This document shows positions 60,668-64,000 of a stretch of 64,000 bases of DNA, piece after piece (positions within the stretch are counted from its first letter, which is position 1; each line of letters opens with the position of its first letter). The position numbers and the translations under genes were made by a program. The DNA is from DASXPG01 sp036493755. Lineage in GTDB: Bacteria > Gemmatimonadota > Gemmatimonadetes > Gemmatimonadales > JACORV01. The notes below the pieces were generated by a model. The model did not search any database and had not been told where the DNA came from. It saw only the letters and a program-made list of their open reading frames with translations. The stretch is taken from positions 3,985 to 67,984 of the forward strand of contig DASXPG010000028.1 in the NCBI GenBank assembly GCA_036493755.1, in the 5' to 3' direction.

Positions 60668-61467
60668 TGGATCGCCGCCCGATCGGCGTCTTCGATTCGG
60701 GCATCGGCGGACTCACCGTCGTCCGCGAGCTGCATCGCCAGTTGCCGCACGAGTCGCTGATCTATTTCGGCGACACTGCGCGGGTTCCCTACGGCAACAA
60801 GTCTCCCGATACCGTGCGCCGCTATGCGCGCGAGATACTCGATTTCTTGCTCGGCCGCGACGTGAAGATGGTGGTGGTCGCTTGCAACACCGCCAGCGCC
60901 CATGCCCTCGATGATCTGCGGGGCGCCACGCCGCTGCCGGTGGAAGGCGTGGTCGGCCCGGGCGCCCGCGCCGCGGTCGCCGCATCCCGTGGGGGGACCA
61001 TCGCCGTCATCGGTACGGCGGGAACGATGCAGAGCGGCGCCTACGCCCGCGCGATTCATGCGCTGTCGCCCAAGGCGCGCGTCATCGAGAAGGCCTGCCC
61101 GCTCTTCGTGCCGCTGGTCGAAGAAGGATGGCTCGACGCCGACGCGACCCGGCTCATCGCCCGCGGGTACCTCGACCCCTCAGATACTGAGGGGTGGGAT
61201 ACGCTGGTCCTGGGCTGCACCCACTATCCGCTCCTCAAGCCGCTCATCGCCGGCGTCGTCGGTCCCGGCGTAGCGCTCATCGATAGCGCCGAGGAGACGG
61301 CGGCGCTGGTCGCGCGGAAGCTGAAGGAATCGGGAATCGAGGGACCGGCGGAGGGAGAGGGGCACACGCACTTTGTGGTCAGCGACGCGCCCGAGCAGTT
61401 CGCCCGCGTCGGACAGACCTTTCTCGGCGATCGCGTCCGGGACATCGAGTCCGTCGCACTCGGCTGA
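60667..61467 (+). CDS. murI: Glutamate racemase
   Basis: 266 residues. Makes D-glutamate for peptidoglycan. GVFDSGIGGLTVVREL, Cys73 in VACNTASAHA and Cys183 in GCTHYPLL are the two catalytic cysteines; GDTARVPYGNKSP is conserved. Joined to DUF5683 by TGATG overlap. Confidence 0.95.
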   Translation: MDRRPIGVFDSGIGGLTVVRELHRQLPHESLIYFGDTARVPYGNKSPDTVRRYAREILDFLLGRDVKMVVVACNTASAHALDDLRGATPLPVEGVVGPGARAAVAASRGGTIAVIGTAGTMQSGAYARAIHALSPKARVIEKACPLFVPLVEEGWLDADATRLIARGYLDPSDTEGWDTLVLGCTHYPLLKPLIAGVVGPGVALIDSAEETAALVARKLKESGIEGPAEGEGHTHFVVSDAPEQFARVGQTFLGDRVRDIESVALG

Positions 61468-61482
61468 CCGCAGCCGGACTGC

Positions 61483-62592
61483 CTAACGTTTGGGCGCCTG
61501 GACCTTCACCGTGCGCGGGGCCCCATGGGCGGGGCGGTGCACTTCCTGGACCAGGCTCGGACGCCGCCGCCTGGACTCTTTCGGCAGCTTCACGGCGCGC
61601 CCCGACCGGATCGACTGGTAGATCGCTTCGATGATCCGCACATCGGCCAGGCCTTCTACTCCGTCCGGCTCCGGCTCGCGTCCGTCCAGGATGCAGTTGG
61701 AGAAGTAGTCCATCTCCGCGGCGAAATGGTCGCGCTTGGCGAACTGCCTCGTGCGCGTGCGTTCGCCGATGGTGATCTCCAGGTTCAGAGGATCGTGGTA
61801 GCCATAGGCGGGCTTGGCGATCAGGCTGCCCCGCGTTCCCACCAGCGTGTACATGTCGACGTCCACCGCGCCGAAGCTCACCGTGAACGTCGCGATCCGC
61901 TCGCCGGGGAACCGCATCGTTACCGCCGTCATCTCTTCGGTTTTCCGGAAACGCGGGTCGCGGGCTGAGGCGCTCGTCGCCTGGACCTCGACCGGCTCGT
62001 CGCCGAAGAGATAGCGCGCGGCATTCATGCAGTAGACGCCCATGTCGTAGACCGGCCCGCCGCCCCGGCGCGACGGCTCGACCACCCTGACGTTGCCGTC
62101 GTTCACCTGCTGCGAGAACTCCGAGCCAAAGAACCTGAGCTCACCGAGCTTCCCGCTGCGCGCGAGGCTGATCGCTTCGAGGTTGGTCCGCTCGAAATGC
62201 AGCCGGTACGCCGTCATGAACTTCAGCTTGTGGCGGCGCATGGCGGCGATCATGTCACGGCACTCGGCGGAGCTGACCGCCATCGGCTTTTCGCAGAGCA
62301 CGTGGACGCCGGCCTTCGCCGCCCGAATGGTGAAATCGCGGTGCAGGTGATTGGGGAGGACGATGTAGACGGCGTCGACGCCCTGGGCAAGGCATTCCTC
62401 GTATTCGTCGTACGAGTAGACGCGATCGATGCGGTATTTGCGGGAGAGCTTCCTGGCCTTCAGCGGATCGCCGGTCACCAGGGCCACCAGCTCCGAGTGG
62501 CGAGCACTGGCAAAGGCGGGAAGAATCGCGACCTGGCTGAGATGGCCGAGGCCGACGACCGCGTATCTGATTTTTCGTTTTGGACCGTTCAT
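61483..62592 (-). CDS. Gfo/Idh/MocA-family oxidoreductase
   Basis: 369 residues. Rossmann motif VVGLGHLSQVA and LCEKPMAV (Lys-Pro of the family), then the C-terminal alpha/beta dimerisation domain with RRGGGPVYDMGVYCMNAARYLF. Probably an NAD(P)-dependent sugar or inositol dehydrogenase; substrate not predictable. Basic tail RRRRPSLV. ATG at 62592; the upstream lpxH is on the same strand with a 20-bp gap. Confidence 0.85.
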   Translation of the reverse strand: MNGPKRKIRYAVVGLGHLSQVAILPAFASARHSELVALVTGDPLKARKLSRKYRIDRVYSYDEYEECLAQGVDAVYIVLPNHLHRDFTIRAAKAGVHVLCEKPMAVSSAECRDMIAAMRRHKLKFMTAYRLHFERTNLEAISLARSGKLGELRFFGSEFSQQVNDGNVRVVEPSRRGGGPVYDMGVYCMNAARYLFGDEPVEVQATSASARDPRFRKTEEMTAVTMRFPGERIATFTVSFGAVDVDMYTLVGTRGSLIAKPAYGYHDPLNLEITIGERTRTRQFAKRDHFAAEMDYFSNCILDGREPEPDGVEGLADVRIIEAIYQSIRSGRAVKLPKESRRRRPSLVQEVHRPAHGAPRTVKVQAPKR

Positions 62593-62612
62593 CGGACTGA
62601 ATACACCGCGCT

Positions 62613-63359
62613 CTAGTCTGTGGGTCGTCTTGGCCAGCTCAGCGTCTGGATCCGATCGCGATCGATCACCGCGTAGTGGCGGTCGACCATCCACTGGCCG
62701 GCGTTGAGGTAGAACCGTCCCGGCTCGACCTCGACGCACTTCTGCCGGTGGGTATGGGCCAGCAGCACCAGCTCGAGATCTTTTCGCTGCGCCATCAGTC
62801 CGCGGACGTAGTGCTCCTGGGCGCGCGCGGCACCTTCCATCGCTTCGGGGGTCTTGTTGCTTTCGGCCAATCCACCCGACAGGCGATCGGCGAGACGGAA
62901 CCCGAAGTCGGGATGCAAAGCCTTGAAGACACTTTGGGTTATGCGGCTGCGGGTGATGCGATGGATGAGCTTCCCGCCGAGCTTTTCCTCGGCGAGTCCG
63001 TCGCCATGATGGACCCACGATGTGCGGCCTGCGAGTGTGAGGTCGGCGCCGTCAGGGTGGAAGGGGATGCCGAGGTCTTCGGTGAGAAAGGTGCCGCCCC
63101 ACCGGTCGTGATTGCCGCCGAAGGCCTCGATCTGAATGCCCTTTTCCTTGAGACCGGCGATCCGGGTCAGGGTCTTGAAGGGCCGGCGGGGGATGACGGC
63201 GTTGTATTCGAACCAGAAGTCGAAGATGTCGCCCATGACGATGAGGCGGCGGCCGATCGTGGGAATGGCGTCGAGAAACTCGTGAAATGCCTCCTCATCC
63301 CGGAGGTCGGCCGAACCGAGGTGGGCATCGCCCACAACGACCACTCTGTCATCGGTCAC
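62613..63359 (-). CDS. lpxH: UDP-2,3-diacylglucosamine diphosphatase-like phosphoesterase
   Basis: 248 residues. Calcineurin-type motifs GDAHLG, GDIFDFWFEY, GGNHDRWGG, HHGD and LLAHTHR. LpxH hydrolyses UDP-2,3-diacylglucosamine to lipid X in lipid A synthesis. The FDFWFEY segment and size fit the LpxH/LpxH2 group. It implies an LPS-bearing outer membrane. Confidence 0.88.
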   Translation of the reverse strand: MTDDRVVVVGDAHLGSADLRDEEAFHEFLDAIPTIGRRLIVMGDIFDFWFEYNAVIPRRPFKTLTRIAGLKEKGIQIEAFGGNHDRWGGTFLTEDLGIPFHPDGADLTLAGRTSWVHHGDGLAEEKLGGKLIHRITRSRITQSVFKALHPDFGFRLADRLSGGLAESNKTPEAMEGAARAQEHYVRGLMAQRKDLELVLLAHTHRQKCVEVEPGRFYLNAGQWMVDRHYAVIDRDRIQTLSWPRRPTD

Positions 63360-63407
63360 GGCGGAAAATGCGGGTCACCGTAAAGTGGCGCAAGCGCTTC
63401 AATTCTA

Positions 63408-63436
63408 TTGACTTTTGAATTGGGAGCACGTAACGT
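63408..63436 (+). promoter_or_regulatory. Promoter of the microcompartment shell genes
   Basis: TTGACT (63408-63413), 17-bp spacer, TAACGT (63431-63436). A GGAGGAG ribosome-binding site lies at 63468-63474, 4 bp before the ATG. Divergent from lpxH. Confidence 0.68.
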
Positions 63437-63478
63437 GGCACCGGAAATTCCCTACCGTGCCACAGTCGGAGGAGTACG

Positions 63479-63757
63479 ATGCCACAGGAAGCTCTGGGCC
63501 TGATCGAGACCAAGGGTCTGGTCGGTTCGATCGAGGCGGCAGATGCCATGGTCAAGGCCGCGGCGGTGAAGCTCGTCGGCAAGGAAAAGGTCGGCGGCGG
63601 CTACGTGACGGTGATGGTGCGGGGCGACGTCGGCGCGGTCAAAGCGGCAACCGATGCTGGCGCCGCAGCCGCCGAGCGCGTCGGCGAGCTGGTGTCGGTC
63701 CACGTCATTCCGCGTCCGCACGCGGATCTCGAAGCGATTCTTCCCAAGGGCGTATAG
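63479..63757 (+). CDS. BMC-domain shell protein, hexameric type (PduA/EutM-like)
   Basis: 92 residues, one BMC domain. ALGLIETKGLVGSIEAADAM, then KVGGGY at 37-42 at the predicted pore, VTVMVRGDVGAVKAATDAGAAAA and SVHVIPRPHADLEAILP. It forms flat hexamers of a bacterial microcompartment shell. Close to canonical PduA/EutM/CcmK-type, so it is the likely main facet protein. The cargo enzymes must be outside the window. Followed 3 bp later by a paralogue. Confidence 0.95.
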   Translation: MPQEALGLIETKGLVGSIEAADAMVKAAAVKLVGKEKVGGGYVTVMVRGDVGAVKAATDAGAAAAERVGELVSVHVIPRPHADLEAILPKGV

Positions 63758-63760
63758 CCC

Positions 63761-64000
63761 GTGGCGTCCTGGACCGAACAGGCACTGGGCCTGATCGAAA
63801 CCAGGGGACTGGTCGGCGCAATCGAGGCGGCGGACGCCGGAATCAAGGCGGCGCCGGTTCAGCTCCTCGGTAAGGAACAGACCGATCCCGCGCTGATCAC
63901 CATCCTCTTTGCCGGCGATGTTGCCTCGGTGAAGGCGGCCGTCGACGCCGGCGCCGCGGCTGCCGAGCGCGTCGGGCAGCTGGTGTCGGTCCACGTCATT
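63761..64000 (+). CDS. Second BMC-domain shell protein, 3' end outside window
   Basis: 80 residues before the window edge, GTG start. QALGLIETRGLVGAIEAADAG, AGDVASVKAAVDAGAAAAERVGQLVSVHVI follow the BMC pattern. The pore segment reads EQTDPAL (39-45) instead of KVGGGY, so this copy should have a different pore. Continues off the right end. Confidence 0.93.
   Translation, partial: MASWTEQALGLIETRGLVGAIEAADAGIKAAPVQLLGKEQTDPALITILFAGDVASVKAAVDAGAAAAERVGQLVSVHVI

Noticed and set aside
61461..61476. Terminator between murI and the oxidoreductase gene
   Set aside because: CGGCTG/CAGCCG is a 6-bp hairpin over the murI stop but has no T-tract on either side.

Overview
The window is GC-rich, gene-dense bacterial chromosome with almost no non-coding space. 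An outer membrane is implied by an LpxH-type hydrolase, beta-barrel-like proteins and several lipoproteins. Many Ser/Thr kinases and FlgO-like/TPR proteins, an alternative GlmU and frequent 1-4 nt gene overlaps suggest a Gemmatimonadota-like or similar soil/sediment phylum. This is an inference from gene content; no 16S or other marker is present.

Layout. 1-5.7 kb: a HEAT-repeat protein and an HD-GYP protein face a leftward five-gene operon (roadblock/LC7, CheY-like regulator, mannose-1-phosphate guanylyltransferase, alternative GlmU, metallo-beta-lactamase-fold hydrolase). 5.7-14.2 kb: a lipoprotein, serS, a histidine kinase, a UvrD-like helicase and gatCAB. 14.2-23.3 kb: a zinc phospholipase-like protein, a DUF948 protein, murA (active-site Cys replaced by Asp), pgeF, an OafA-type acyltransferase and two tandem FlgO-like/TPR proteins. 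23.4-34.6 kb: the conserved translation/secretion block rimP-nusA-L7Ae-infB-ylxP-rbfA-truB-ribF-secD-secF-tatD, with a possible attenuator in the rimP leader. 34.7-43.1 kb: fhs, ridA, a beta-barrel-like protein, a translationally coupled kinase and Ig-like/cytochrome c pair read leftward, and a fatty-acid-hydroxylase-superfamily protein.

43.2-51.9 kb is the standout. A 38-residue peptide with a YxxP leader-type motif and a Ser/Thr/Trp-rich tail is followed by an HprK-like kinase, a leftward HTTM membrane pair plus formyltransferase, and then a rightward set: S26-type peptidase lacking a membrane anchor, PqqD/RRE-like protein, a possible helical partner, two ferritin-like diiron proteins, an AsnB-type amidotransferase and a 65-residue protein. 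I read this as a probable RiPP (ribosomally made, modified peptide) locus of a type I do not recognise. It runs on into a squalene/phytoene-synthase-family gene.

52.9-64 kb: a Ser/Thr kinase carrying the same FlgO-like/TPR module, a selenocysteine tRNA (UCA), a 14-repeat RCC1-type lipoprotein, a small membrane protein, a lipid kinase, a DUF5683 protein, murI, a Gfo/Idh/MocA oxidoreductase and lpxH. At the right edge, behind a good promoter, are two tandem microcompartment shell genes; the second is cut by the window end, so a microcompartment locus probably continues to the right.
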